DNA of 64,000 nucleotides from Leptolyngbyaceae cyanobacterium (GTDB lineage Bacteria; Cyanobacteriota; Cyanobacteriia; Cyanobacteriales; Aerosakkonemataceae): the NCBI GenBank assembly GCA_036703985.1, contig DATNQN010000137.1, positions 1 to 64,000 on the forward strand. The letters run 5' to 3'. Within the stretch, counting starts at the first letter, position 1. Every line of letters starts with the position of its first letter. Below are positions 15,803 to 24,889 of this stretch, one piece after another. Under the pieces are notes generated by a model. The model saw nothing but the letters and a program-made list of their open reading frames with translations, was not told the origin of the DNA and did not search any database. The position numbers were made by a program, and so were the translations under genes.

Positions 15803-17425
15803 ATGGTTGATATTTTAGAATTTTCCCATTTGCCACTGGCATTTCTATCTTTGCCAGATAACTTTACTGCTTTCCTAATAGCTTTAGTTGCTTTGGGAGT
15901 AGGAGCAGTAGTACTCTATATCCTATTTTTTTACGTGCTGCGAGCTATTTTCCGCCAAATGGAAAACGATGCGGCCTTAGTCAGTTTGAGCGTTTCTCGT
16001 GGCCCGATACTGATCGTTTTCATATTGATCAGCTTGAAAATTTCTTTTCGGTATTTGGCATCCGGGCCGATTGTAGATGGAATTCAAAGAGCGTTAAGCG
16101 CCTTTATTATTCTGGCAATTACCCACTGGATTTCTCAACTATTTACTCAAGTAGTTATTTATTACTTAAAAGCCTATGCACGGAAAACCGAGGCCGTTTG
16201 GGATGATGTATTACTCCCGATTTTAGAACGCACGATTCCGGTATTAGCTTACCTAATCGGGATATCCCTATTCTTACAAACATTCGGGGTTGACTTAACA
16301 GGTATTGGGTTAGCAGTAGGTAGTATTACCGTCGTACTCGGTTTGTCGGTAAAAGAAATTTTAGGAGACTTCTTCGGCGGATTAGTTTTGTTGATCGACA
16401 CGCCGTTTCAATTCGGAGATGTCATCTCGATGAACGGGTCGATGGCAGTGATTAAAAACATCGGCATTCGGGTGACAAAGCTATACATGATCGATACTCA
16501 CTGCGAGGTTTATACTCCTAACTCTGCCTTGGGAAATAGAGATATTATCAACCTCAGTCGTCCTACTCCTCACTACGCTTATTCTATTAATATTGGGGTG
16601 AGAGTGGATGCCGACCCAGTAACCGCATCGAGAATTTTAAGAGAAATCGTGTTAGGACATCCAGATACTTTGGGCAATCTGGATGACAAGCTTCTCTACA
16701 TAGACCATTATGAGGGATTCGAGCCGCCAGAACCTGGTAAAATCTCGAAGAAAGAAGCTGGACGGCTCCGTCTAATGGCAGAAAGAGACGTGAACGATCA
16801 ACTGCAAAAAATTGAAGTAGAAGTGGAGGATTTAACTACCAAAATTAAATCTTTAGAAAGAGGAGGGATAGACTCAGACGAACTGAAAGTAGTGATCAAA
16901 GAATATACTGATGTATTGGAATTGGTGGGTTTACGGGTAGTAACAGAGCGTAAAGGAAGACGAGTTCGCTACACTCTGGAAGAAGAACAAGAATCGGTTT
17001 TGAAAAATACCTTGATCGGGTTAATTAGAACTTGGTATGAAGCTTGGTTAAAAGACCCCGATCTGGTAGCTGAAGATAATATTTTGTTACCGGAAGAGTG
17101 GGAACAAAAAATTGAAGTGCTCAAAACTAAAATGACCAAGCTTTATCAAAGAATGGCTAACCCTCGCGGAGAGGAAACCAGACTAGATGACTACGCGGTC
17201 AGCTTCGTACAGTGGTTGCACGACAATTTCAAAGAGTCCCGAACTGTCTGGAAAGAGCCGAAAGTTCGCTTGAACAATATTGCTGGCCCTGGCATGGAAT
17301 TTACTGTCAAGTACTACGTGGATAATATTAAGCTAGAGCATTGGGAGCGGGGATATCGCGTTAACAATGAAGTACGTAGAGAGATGATCCGGCGCTTGAG
17401 ACAGGCTTACATCTACAACACTTAA
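15803..17425 (+). CDS. MscS-family mechanosensitive channel with extended C-terminus
   Basis: A 540-residue inner-membrane channel that releases solutes on hypo-osmotic shock. There are about five hydrophobic segments in residues 15-195; the pore-lining helix is LTGIGLAVGSITVVLGLSVK, followed by the beta domain GDFFGGLVLLIDTPFQFGDV and the family motif YTPNSALGNRDIINLSRP. The usual channel core ends at about residue 300; the remaining 240 residues include a coiled-coil with many charged residues (about 320-370) and a C-terminal domain not found in the small E. coli protein. Such extended forms are common in cyanobacteria. The ATG has AGG 10 bp upstream. The gene ends in a strong two-way terminator shared with the hibernation factor gene. 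Confidence 0.9.
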   Translation: MVDILEFSHLPLAFLSLPDNFTAFLIALVALGVGAVVLYILFFYVLRAIFRQMENDAALVSLSVSRGPILIVFILISLKISFRYLASGPIVDGIQRALSAFIILAITHWISQLFTQVVIYYLKAYARKTEAVWDDVLLPILERTIPVLAYLIGISLFLQTFGVDLTGIGLAVGSITVVLGLSVKEILGDFFGGLVLLIDTPFQFGDVISMNGSMAVIKNIGIRVTKLYMIDTHCEVYTPNSALGNRDIINLSRPTPHYAYSINIGVRVDADPVTASRILREIVLGHPDTLGNLDDKLLYIDHYEGFEPPEPGKISKKEAGRLRLMAERDVNDQLQKIEVEVEDLTTKIKSLERGGIDSDELKVVIKEYTDVLELVGLRVVTERKGRRVRYTLEEEQESVLKNTLIGLIRTWYEAWLKDPDLVAEDNILLPEEWEQKIEVLKTKMTKLYQRMANPRGEETRLDDYAVSFVQWLHDNFKESRTVWKEPKVRLNNIAGPGMEFTVKYYVDNIKLEHWERGYRVNNEVRREMIRRLRQAYIYNT

Positions 17426-17454
17426 AAGATTTGATTTTGCTGTTATTTGCCGTT

Positions 17455-17497
17455 AAAAAATATCACGCTACTAATAAAAAGTAGCGTGATATTTTTT
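17455..17497. terminator. Strong bidirectional terminator between mscS-type and hpf genes
   Basis: A perfect 18-bp stem (AAAAAATATCACGCTACT with its complement) and a 7-base loop AATAAAA. A-runs and T-runs on both flanks make it work for both converging transcripts. Confidence 0.9.
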
Positions 17498-17536
17498 AGC
17501 TCGGTATCGTCAGAATAGACAATTCTTTAAATAGAA

Positions 17537-18193
17537 TTATCCTTTCTGGGCGTTTATTTTTTCTGCCGCAGCGTTACTACTTTGGGCTGTTTTCCCATTT
17601 TTATGATTAGTATGTCCGTTGCCTTGACGAGGTTGAATTACTCCATAACCTCCATGATTTCGTTCGTAAATTACGTTGATTTCTCCTGTTTCTGCATTGC
17701 GAAACATATAAAAGTCATGGTCTACTAATTGTAGCTGTTCCAAAGCTTCTGTTAGTGTCATGGGCGGCATGGCAAAATACTTGGTACGTACTACTTCGCC
17801 AGGGAGTTCCGGAGTACGATCGCCAATTAAATCCGATGCAACTGGTGCTTGTTCCACCACTTCGCTAGTTTTAGGTTGAGCTTGAGTTTTCTTATCGAGT
17901 CGTTTTTCTTTGTATTTACGTAGTTTACGAGCAATTTTATCGGCTACTAAGTCTATGCTGGCATATAAGGTTTCGCTGCCTTCTTCGGCTCGAATCACTG
18001 CGCCGTTAGCGTAGATGGTTACTTCAGCGATCTGCTTGGAGTTTACCCGAGGATTGCGAGCGACTGAAAGATGTACGTCAACTTCATTGGTGCTATTTAA
18101 AAAATGACCTGCTGCCTTTTCAATTTTTTGATTTACGTACTCACGAATTGCATCGGTGATTTCAATATTTTTGCCATGAATTACAATCTTCAT
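17537..18193 (-). CDS. hpf: Ribosome hibernation promoting factor, long form (HPF/LrtA)
   Basis: It binds the 30S decoding site and drives 100S ribosome dimer formation in darkness or stationary phase. The N-terminal domain (1-100) reads [20 protein letters not shown] and then [10 protein letters not shown] and [22 protein letters not shown], as in YfiA/HPF; a charged linker follows; the C-terminal dimerisation domain (about 135-190) reads [31 protein letters not shown] and [13 protein letters not shown]. The long form (218 residues) is the cyanobacterial LrtA, first described as a light-repressed transcript. The start was set at the ATG at 18193 because GGGAG lies 8 bases ahead; an ATG 9 codons upstream is possible. 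The tail is Asn/Lys-rich. Confidence 0.94.
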   Translation of the reverse strand: MKIVIHGKNIEITDAIREYVNQKIEKAAGHFLNSTNEVDVHLSVARNPRVNSKQIAEVTIYANGAVIRAEEGSETLYASIDLVADKIARKLRKYKEKRLDKKTQAQPKTSEVVEQAPVASDLIGDRTPELPGEVVRTKYFAMPPMTLTEALEQLQLVDHDFYMFRNAETGEINVIYERNHGGYGVIQPRQGNGHTNHKNGKTAQSSNAAAEKINAQKG

Positions 18194-18760
18194 ATTCAAT
18201 TCTCCCGCTGAATACTCCATCTTATGCAGGCTATTTTTGACCTGCGTCTACCTTTTGGTTTATCAGGAAAGCCGGACAGAAATTTGTGGCAAGCTTTCCA
18301 ATTTTTGGCTTTTGTTTGGATACCATGCCGCCGTCCTCTGCAATGAGCGATCGGCTAACAAGGTCACTGAAACTTTGGGGGATTTTCTCTCCTAGTCAAC
18401 TGTTTTGAGAACTTGAAGCGTTCATGTTCTTATGCTAAGTATAACCTTTATTTTCCGCCCATCTCTCAATTAAATTTCTTTGTGCGATTTAACCAACTAT
18501 GCTTATTTCAGAGATGAGTTGGCCGATCGCCATCTCTACGTTGTGGGCGTCTTCTTGTTAAATAGGCTTCCTCCTATTGAGACTGAGGTTATACATAAAA
18601 CAGTAGCATTTTGTATTCTGGAGTACATAGCTATTTGATTTCTCTTTAAAATCTTTTGCATCTGTTGACATTTCTTGATTTGATTTGCCCAATTGTGAAG
18701 TAAAGTTAAATCCGATGGCTGTTGATTTTAGTAGAAATTACAAGTAAAAATTGATGTTTT
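18194..18760. other. Divergent intergenic region: probable long hpf leader and lipB promoter
   Basis: 567 bp without an open frame. lrtA messages in other cyanobacteria have a long 5' untranslated region that controls mRNA stability in light and dark, so part of this stretch is probably the hpf leader (inference). A hairpin AATAGG-CTTCCT-CCTATT lies at about 18561-18578; on the minus strand its loop region reads AGGAGGAAG. A-rich sequence with TTGAC near 18664 precedes lipB. No promoter was firmly identified. Confidence 0.45.
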
Positions 18761-19528
18761 ATGATAGAGAATGGCGGTCAAGCTCGTGTTTGCTGGCTGT
18801 GTAATGAAGGGTTGGTAGAGTATGCTAAGGCGTTGGAATGGCAGCGATCGCTAGTGAGCGATCGTCGGGAAAGACCCTCTAGCCCGGATCTTGAAGATGT
18901 GTTAATTTTGCTGGAACATCCCCCCGTCTATACGCTAGGACAGGGAGCCAGCTTAGAATTCCTCAAATTCAACCCGGATGGTACGGCTGGCAGTGACAAG
19001 CAAGTTTACCGGATCGAAAGGGGTGGAGAAGTAACTTACCACTGTCCCGGTCAACTAGTGGGTTATCCGATTTTGAATTTACGATATTACCAACCAGACC
19101 TACACTGGTATCTTCGACAATTGGAAGAGGTAATCATCCGCGTGTTAGCTCTTTACGGTTTGTCGGGAGAGAGGGTAGCAGGCTTTACTGGCGTGTGGGT
19201 AAGCGGACGGAAAGTAGCCGCCATAGGTATCAAAGTCAGTCGTTGGATCACCATGCACGGCTTTGCTTTAAACGTTTGTCCTGACTTAGCAGGATTTAAG
19301 GAAATCGTTCCTTGTGGCATTTCAGATAAACCTGTCGGCAGTTTAGCCGAGTTTATTCCAGATATTCAGATCGATCGAGTTCGTCAACAAGTAGCAAATG
19401 CTTTTGCAGAAGTATTTGGAGTTGAATTAAAAGAAAAAAGCTTACAAAAACCAAGATCGAGCTCGATCCGCCGCCACAAAAAGCCTTCAGATATGATACT
19501 TTTGCTGGATAACCAAAGCATACATTGA
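18761..19528 (+). CDS. lipB: Octanoyl-[ACP]:protein octanoyltransferase (LipB)
   Basis: It moves octanoate from acyl carrier protein to lipoyl domains of 2-oxoacid dehydrogenases and glycine cleavage H protein, the first step of lipoate synthesis. Family blocks are clear: [35 protein letters not shown] (the first G-P is C-P in this lineage), [25 protein letters not shown] with the catalytic Lys, and [20 protein letters not shown] with the catalytic Cys. Length is 255 residues; the last 30 are a basic tail beyond the usual domain. The next gene starts 10 bp downstream, so the two are likely co-transcribed. Confidence 0.95.
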   Translation: MIENGGQARVCWLCNEGLVEYAKALEWQRSLVSDRRERPSSPDLEDVLILLEHPPVYTLGQGASLEFLKFNPDGTAGSDKQVYRIERGGEVTYHCPGQLVGYPILNLRYYQPDLHWYLRQLEEVIIRVLALYGLSGERVAGFTGVWVSGRKVAAIGIKVSRWITMHGFALNVCPDLAGFKEIVPCGISDKPVGSLAEFIPDIQIDRVRQQVANAFAEVFGVELKEKSLQKPRSSSIRRHKKPSDMILLLDNQSIH

Positions 19529-19538
19529 AGGTACACCC

Positions 19539-21425
19539 ATGACAGCCGACAGCAACCACAATGGGTTAAAGGTAGTAGAGGTAACAGAATATATTACCGT
19601 AGCGGGTTCTGTGGCAGGAACCCTAGCGGCTATGGCTTCTCAGCAATTTATTTACGCAGCCGCTCCTCTCACTTTAGCTTTATCCCTGAATTTATTTACC
19701 AGACGGAAATTCGAGCAAAATTTACAACAAAGTATGAGTACTGTCTTATCGGAGATGAGTACTCGCGTTCGACAAGTAGATCGAGAGTTATCAGAAGAGA
19801 TCCGCACTTTAAAAGGTTCAGAGCGAGAAAGTTCTACTCCTTCTCCAACAGTTAATCTTACTCCTATTCAGGAAGACATCTCCCAGCTGCAAAAAAGGTT
19901 TGATACTTTAGAACAAGCTATCACCAGCTTTACTTCATCTGAAAAAGAATTAACTCCTACCGAGGCTGTTAATTTCGATCCATCTTACTTAGAATCTCAA
20001 ATTCAACAATTACAGGCAAATATCTCCTCCGTTACCACTGCGTTTAACGAACGCCAAGAATTACAACGGATCGAAGAACTCAGACAAATAGCCGAAGAAA
20101 TTCAACAACAATTGTCTGTACTAAATGTCTCATCTGCTCCTGCTGATTCCAGTTACTTGGAGAAGCAAATTCAACAATTACAAAAAAATCTTGCTTCTAC
20201 TTCTGATGCGCTTAATCAACGAGTAGAACAAGTGAGAAAAATTACTTCAGAAGTTCAATATCACCTTTCTACCTTACCACCTCAACCTGCTTCTTTTGAT
20301 GCCAGTTACTTAGAAAAACAACTTCAAGAGTTAAAAGCAACATTCACCGAGGCAGAAGAGACTACTCGCTCTAATTTAAATCAGCTAGAACAGCAAAATT
20401 TACAATTGCAAGAGGCTCTCCAGTCTTTAAATAAAGGATCGAGCGAAAGTTCGATAACGGAAGAAATAGCGGAATTAAGGGAAATTAACAGAGAAGTTGA
20501 AAAGCAGGTTTCAGATCAGCCTTCTGCTGTAGATACCAGCTATCTAGAAGCTGAAATTCAACAACTCAAACAAGAAATATTATCTCTGCGACAACTGCCA
20601 CCTTCTCAGGATTTTACCAGAGTGGCTGACATAACTTTGTCGCAGTATTTAGTTGCTAAAATGCAGCGACTGGCAGAATGCTTTACTCATGTCAGAAAAG
20701 ATCTTTTCCAAGTAAATGACCCTGCGATCGCGTCATCTCAGGTAAAAACTCCGATCCTCACAGAAGTTACACTGCTGTCTCAACCTGAATTGACACCTCA
20801 AATTGAATCTGAGTCAGTTACTGATAAACTTGATTCTGCTCTGACAAATTTGACTGAATCTTTAGTGGCTAAAACTTGGCAAATGTTCGATCATGCTTCT
20901 CCTCAAGAAGAGGTTTCAGTAGATGTAGAGCAAGTGAGTACCGTACCTCATCCGACTGTAGAGGTATTATCAGATGACGATATGGAAGTTATTTCTCAAG
21001 CAGAAATAGAATTAAAAAATCCGTCTGAAAATAAAAATTTCGGGATTGAAAAATTAGTAGAAATGGCCGAAAATAACGGTATTGGCCAAGCCTTTCATAA
21101 GGTACTGGAAACGGCCAGAAAACTTGAATTAACTTTGAATACTTGGCCTACTAATTTGATGGTTAGTCCGGCCATTCATCTCCTTTCATCCGCGCAGAGA
21201 AATACTTCTCAGTGTTTGTTTATTTTTTCCACAAAGCCTACTAAAGAAGGAAAAATTTTACTTTGGTTATCTCCTTCATCTTTTGTGGAATTTTATCATT
21301 TGGAACGTGAAAATGTTATTGCTAGTTTGGGAGCAGATGGTTGGCATGAAATGGACGAATCAGAAGTAGAAGGATTTGTGGCTAGCCTTCATCAGTTGTT
21401 AGGAAAAGTGGAACAAATAGCATAA
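19539..21425 (+). CDS. Membrane-anchored coiled-coil protein with internal SYLE repeats
   Basis: 628 residues, not assigned to a known family. Residues about 18-53 form a hydrophobic hairpin (ITVAGSVAGTLAAMASQ, then AAAPLTLALSLNLF), followed by a long coiled-coil (about 55-370). Four segments share the pattern D-x-S-Y-L-E-x-Q-I-Q-Q-L: at about residues 148, 204, 255 and 333. Residues about 370-480 are acidic and poorly structured. The last 110 residues look globular (FIFSTKPTKEGKILLWLSPSSFVEFYHLE, then LGADGWHEMDESEVEGFV). The start is 10 bp after lipB. A scaffold or envelope role is possible but unproven. Confidence 0.8.
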   Translation: MTADSNHNGLKVVEVTEYITVAGSVAGTLAAMASQQFIYAAAPLTLALSLNLFTRRKFEQNLQQSMSTVLSEMSTRVRQVDRELSEEIRTLKGSERESSTPSPTVNLTPIQEDISQLQKRFDTLEQAITSFTSSEKELTPTEAVNFDPSYLESQIQQLQANISSVTTAFNERQELQRIEELRQIAEEIQQQLSVLNVSSAPADSSYLEKQIQQLQKNLASTSDALNQRVEQVRKITSEVQYHLSTLPPQPASFDASYLEKQLQELKATFTEAEETTRSNLNQLEQQNLQLQEALQSLNKGSSESSITEEIAELREINREVEKQVSDQPSAVDTSYLEAEIQQLKQEILSLRQLPPSQDFTRVADITLSQYLVAKMQRLAECFTHVRKDLFQVNDPAIASSQVKTPILTEVTLLSQPELTPQIESESVTDKLDSALTNLTESLVAKTWQMFDHASPQEEVSVDVEQVSTVPHPTVEVLSDDDMEVISQAEIELKNPSENKNFGIEKLVEMAENNGIGQAFHKVLETARKLELTLNTWPTNLMVSPAIHLLSSAQRNTSQCLFIFSTKPTKEGKILLWLSPSSFVEFYHLERENVIASLGADGWHEMDESEVEGFVASLHQLLGKVEQIA

Positions 21426-21637
21426 AATTTTTGGAGATTGGGTATGTATGGGGAGAGATTAATTACAGATAAGTAGAGGATGGTATGAATAAACGTACAT
21501 GGGCAGGGCGGGTAAGATAAGCGAGTAAAACGGTTGTATATCAAGCACTCTAAACAAACCCTCCCCTACAAATCTACCTTCGTTTTTTCACACCTACCTA
21601 CTTAGTTGATTTCTACTATCTCCCCATACCCGATCCT

Positions 21638-22600
21638 TTATTCCCAGTTCCACATGACAGCGCTATCATCTAAACGATCGGTAACTATACGCCCGATCGC
21701 GTCAATTTCTGCTATTTCATCAGCCGATAATTTCACATCGCCAGCTTTGGCATTATCTGTTGCTTGATTGGCATTACGGGCACCGACAATCGCGTTAGCT
21801 TGTGGTTGGGCAATTAACCACGCGATCGCTAATTGGGCAAGGGTGCATTGATGGCGTTCTGCTATCGGACGCAATCGTTCTAAAGCGAGTTGCGCCCGTT
21901 GATAATTTTCTCCTTGAAATAATTTATTGCTCTGGCGATTATCTCCCTGTGGAAATTCGTGATCCGGGCCAAATTTGCCTGTTAACAAGCCTTGGGCTAA
22001 AGAAGAGTAAGCCAGAATCGAAATATTACGTTCAACGCAATAAGGCATGGTATCTTTTTCGATCTGACGCCAAAACAGAGAATAGGGTGGTTGTAAACTA
22101 TCGATGCGTCCGTATTGGGCAGCTTCTTCGATTTGGGCGCGAGAAAAATTGGAAACCCCAATTGCTCGAATTTTTCCTTGCTGTTTGAGATGATTTAATG
22201 CCCCCATCGTTTCTTCGATGGGTACGATTTCACTTTTAAAAGCACCGGAAGGCCAATGAATTTGATAAAGATCGATATAATCAGTTTGGAGATTTTTCAA
22301 AGAGCGATCGCACGCTTCGATTACCTGGTCGTACTTGAGATGGTTGGCAAAAACTTTGGTTGCGTAAACTACTTGGCTTCGGACATCTGATAAGGCTTTT
22401 GCGATAATTTGTTCTGAATGGCCATTTCCGTATACTTCCGCAGTATCGATCGTGGTGATACCCGCCTCGAAAGCCGATCGAATCGCTTTAATAGTATCCT
22501 CATCCTCAATTCCCACCCACATCGCTTTGCCAGCTTGCCACGTACCCATCAGGATCGGAGAAATTTTTACATCGGAATTACCTAGTTGTCTGAGATCCAT
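21638..22600 (-). CDS. Aldo/keto reductase (NADPH-dependent)
   Basis: 320 residues with a TIM-barrel AKR pattern. The catalytic tetrad is visible as Asp (TTIDTAEVYGNGHSE), Tyr in the same block, Lys (VVYATKVFAN) and His (DLYQIHWP). The cofactor region near the C-terminus, QANAIVGARNANQATDNAKA, is the usual nucleotide-phosphate-binding segment. Such enzymes reduce aldehydes and ketones; the actual substrate is not evident. No neighbouring gene points to a pathway, and it is likely monocistronic. Confidence 0.92.
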   Translation of the reverse strand: MDLRQLGNSDVKISPILMGTWQAGKAMWVGIEDEDTIKAIRSAFEAGITTIDTAEVYGNGHSEQIIAKALSDVRSQVVYATKVFANHLKYDQVIEACDRSLKNLQTDYIDLYQIHWPSGAFKSEIVPIEETMGALNHLKQQGKIRAIGVSNFSRAQIEEAAQYGRIDSLQPPYSLFWRQIEKDTMPYCVERNISILAYSSLAQGLLTGKFGPDHEFPQGDNRQSNKLFQGENYQRAQLALERLRPIAERHQCTLAQLAIAWLIAQPQANAIVGARNANQATDNAKAGDVKLSADEIAEIDAIGRIVTDRLDDSAVMWNWE

Positions 22601-23178
22601 GTTTAACCCCTAATGTTTAATTCCATCCTTAGAATTAACATAATATTCTGTCTGTTCATCTTCATATTTTCCAGTCGTATAGGTTAAATTAAATTAAATA
22701 ATTATTAACTAAACATAGATGTCAATCGGCTAAAATGAACCTCTGCAAATTATTTGTATCAACCTTAACGTGAAAACCGATTGCCAGATATATTAGCGGA
22801 ATAAGTATAAAAATTTAAAAGCAAAATTAATTTTTTAATAAGAACGATGATTCGTAATTCTCGATTTCTAAGATATATTTTATACGAAAAATTTTAAGTG
22901 ATGGTCGAAAAAGGTTTTTCGGTAAAGCTTTGCTAAGAAAATCTTTACCTTGTCAGCCTTTGTAGGGGCGTTCGCGTAGCGTGCCGTAGGCATCAGCATT
23001 CGGACAGAAAATATAGGGTTTGAGTCATAAATTGTCGCCCGAATGCGAGAGCCCCTACTCTTAACTTCGAGGAATTAGCGACTTAAGATAGTTGTAAATT
23101 TCTGCATATCTTGACAAATCCATCCCAGGTGGAGGATAGACTGAAACAAAGTTAAGGTGTTGAACTGGGTGAGTAGCA
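22601..23178. other. Intergenic region with a palindromic repeat (GTAGGGGC...GCCCCTAC)
   Basis: 578 bp without a gene. A roughly 97-bp element spans 22962-23058: outer arms GTAGGGGC / GCCCCTAC, inner arms GCATTCGG (22996-23003) / CCGAATGC (23039-23046), and the word GTTCGCGTAGCGTGCCGTAG, a type of repeat frequent in cyanobacterial genomes. The rest is AT-rich and includes the divergent promoters of the aldo/keto reductase and the small membrane protein. Confidence 0.6.
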
Positions 23179-23478
23179 ATGAATCGTCACGATGATGACC
23201 AAATAGAACGGCGACTTCGAGAAATAGAGGCAGAACTGTCTATCCAGCACATACCTCGATCGGCAAAACCCCAGCCCCAGCCCAAAGGTTTCCAACTGGG
23301 ATCTCTGCAAGTGAAAAAAGCCGCTAAGATTGCTGCCTTTGCTGCGACTGGATTTGTGGGGGTTTGGGTTTTTAGTGCGGTGGTCAGTTACGTTTCGATC
23401 GCGATCGGTTTCGTAATTGCCGCCGGGGTATCTTATGTGGGTTACAAACTTTTCTTTGAACGGAAAAATATGAGATAA
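23179..23478 (+). CDS. Small membrane protein of unknown function
   Basis: 99 residues. The N-terminal third is charged and helical (DDDQIERRLREIEAEL); residues about 55-92 hold two hydrophobic segments (AAFAATGFVGVWVFSAVV, SIAIGFVIAAGVSYVGYKLF) and the protein ends in a basic tail. The layout is that of a small two-helix membrane protein with a cytosolic N-terminus. No catalytic motif. The DUF1802 gene follows after 60 bp in the same direction and may share its transcript. Confidence 0.7.
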   Translation: MNRHDDDQIERRLREIEAELSIQHIPRSAKPQPQPKGFQLGSLQVKKAAKIAAFAATGFVGVWVFSAVVSYVSIAIGFVIAAGVSYVGYKLFFERKNMR

Positions 23479-23538
23479 ATCTGCCCCCTGGTTGTTACGG
23501 AAATCGTTAGCCTAAAAAAAGAATTCAATAAAATAGCT

Positions 23539-24126
23539 ATGTCGTTAACTACTACCCACGCGCTTAAGGAATGGGCAGTTGCCGTTCGTGCTTTGGAAGA
23601 AGGTAAAACAATTCTGCTGCTGCGCAAAGGCGGTATTCGCGAGGAAGGCGGTACTTTTAAGGTTGCCCAGAATGAGGTTTTACTTTATCCCACTTTTGAA
23701 CATCAGCAGCTAGATTTGCTCAAATCGGAATATGCTGGGGAGGTACGATCGGTAGAGTCGGGTTGGCATCCGGAAACGGTGCGAATTAGTACTTGGGCAA
23801 AAATTACCGATATTTTTATGGTGAGTTACCAGCCGAGTATTGAGGTGCTGCAACCTTACCATATCTGGAATGAAAAGTTTGTCAGCGATCGCCTGAAGTG
23901 GAAGCACCGTCAGCCAATGTATCTTTTGCTGCTGCGTACTTATAAGCTGCCTCAACCGCAATTTGTTTCTTATCGTCCGGAATATGGCGGCTGTAAATCT
24001 TGGATCGATTTGCTAGAACCAATTTCGATCGCAGATGCCGTTCCAGTTTTAAGTGATGCTGAATACAATAAACAAGCTAATGCGATTAGAAGCGCGATCG
24101 CTAATCCCGAACTGGTGAGTGGGTGA
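23539..24126 (+). CDS. DUF1802 family protein
   Basis: 195 residues. The family hallmarks are present: ALKEWAVAVRALEEGKTILL at the start, then LLRKGGIREEGGTF, VLLYPTFEHQ and a C-terminal GCKSWIDL. DUF1802 proteins are cytosolic, occur in cyanobacteria and some other bacteria, and have no established activity. Length is normal and the ATG directly precedes the conserved block. Confidence 0.85.
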   Translation: MSLTTTHALKEWAVAVRALEEGKTILLLRKGGIREEGGTFKVAQNEVLLYPTFEHQQLDLLKSEYAGEVRSVESGWHPETVRISTWAKITDIFMVSYQPSIEVLQPYHIWNEKFVSDRLKWKHRQPMYLLLLRTYKLPQPQFVSYRPEYGGCKSWIDLLEPISIADAVPVLSDAEYNKQANAIRSAIANPELVSG

Positions 24127-24468
24127 GCAGAGTTTTGAATTTTGAGTTTTGAATTTTAATTCAAAACTGAGAACTCTTCCTGGTATGGGAGGACAAATAA
24201 TTTTTTACATCATATTTCAAATTTTTTCCCTTTCCTCCTGCTCCCTGCTCCTAATTAATTTTTCCTGCTAATGGTTGATATCGGATGAGGTAGAAGAAAA
24301 ACCAAACTTCCTCTGATCGGGTGATGTAGCTGTGAAAAATATAGTGTCATGATATTGACAAAATAACCAACTTAGGGTAGGTTAGCTGAAAACAGAAGCT
24401 AACGAGCGCATCCTCACACAGCCTGCTTACAGCTTCACCGAACCTAGTATCAGCAAAGGAGTGTTTTT
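24127..24468. other. Intergenic region with AT-rich tandem words
   Basis: 342 bp. A TTTTGAATTTTGAG type tract at 24132-24166 partly folds back on AATTCAAAACTGAG, which could terminate the DUF1802 transcript. A C-rich CTCCTGCTCCCTGCTCC tract lies at about 24236. The 3' part ends with AAAGGAGTGTTTTT, a strong ribosome site for the 84-residue gene. No coding frame. Confidence 0.5.
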
Positions 24469-24723
24469 ATGGCTGGACAGATGTGCTGGTTGCCAAGCTT
24501 TGGAACTAATGGTGCGAAGATTCTACATTTGCAAACCGCACCCAATCAACCTTGGCGTCCTTATACAGCATTTCCGCAGATAGCTGTACCGGATTATCGC
24601 GAACCGGGTGGTTCCAAAGGTTGGGCAACTTATCAGAAATTGTTCAAAACAGGCTGGAAGTTAGTGCCTTCAGATCAAGTAATGCAAGATTCCATGATGG
24701 ATGTTGATACGGAAGTAGCTTAG
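24469..24723 (+). CDS. Small conserved-type protein of unknown function (84 aa)
   Basis: 84 residues, preceded by a strong ribosome site (AAAGGAG, 7-8 bp from ATG) and followed by a perfect hairpin, both good signs of a real gene. It is rich in Trp and Pro (MCWLPSFGTNGAKILHLQ, PNQPWRPYTAFPQI, GSKGWATYQKLFKTGWKLV) and ends in an acidic tail. No known domain was recognised. It stands alone. Confidence 0.75.
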   Translation: MAGQMCWLPSFGTNGAKILHLQTAPNQPWRPYTAFPQIAVPDYREPGGSKGWATYQKLFKTGWKLVPSDQVMQDSMMDVDTEVA

Positions 24724-24751
24724 AAACGATCGCAAAAATGCGATCGTTTCT
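24722..24751. terminator. Perfect 13-bp hairpin after the 84-residue gene
   Basis: AGAAACGATCGCA and its exact complement flank the loop AAAA; the left arm starts in the stop codon. It ends in TTTCT rather than a long T-run. It may serve this gene and the converging gamma-glutamyltransferase transcript. The stem contains the HIP1-like GCGATCG. Confidence 0.7.
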
Positions 24752-24889
24752 ACTTGCTTAACCCACGATAAATTTACATTTACATCTGTATTTGTATACT
24801 CTTGTGTAAATCTCGTGGACACCTGTTCTGTGGTGAAAAAATCCCAAAATTACTTTCCATATAAGTAATCTCGCCCACAGCAAGCAGAC

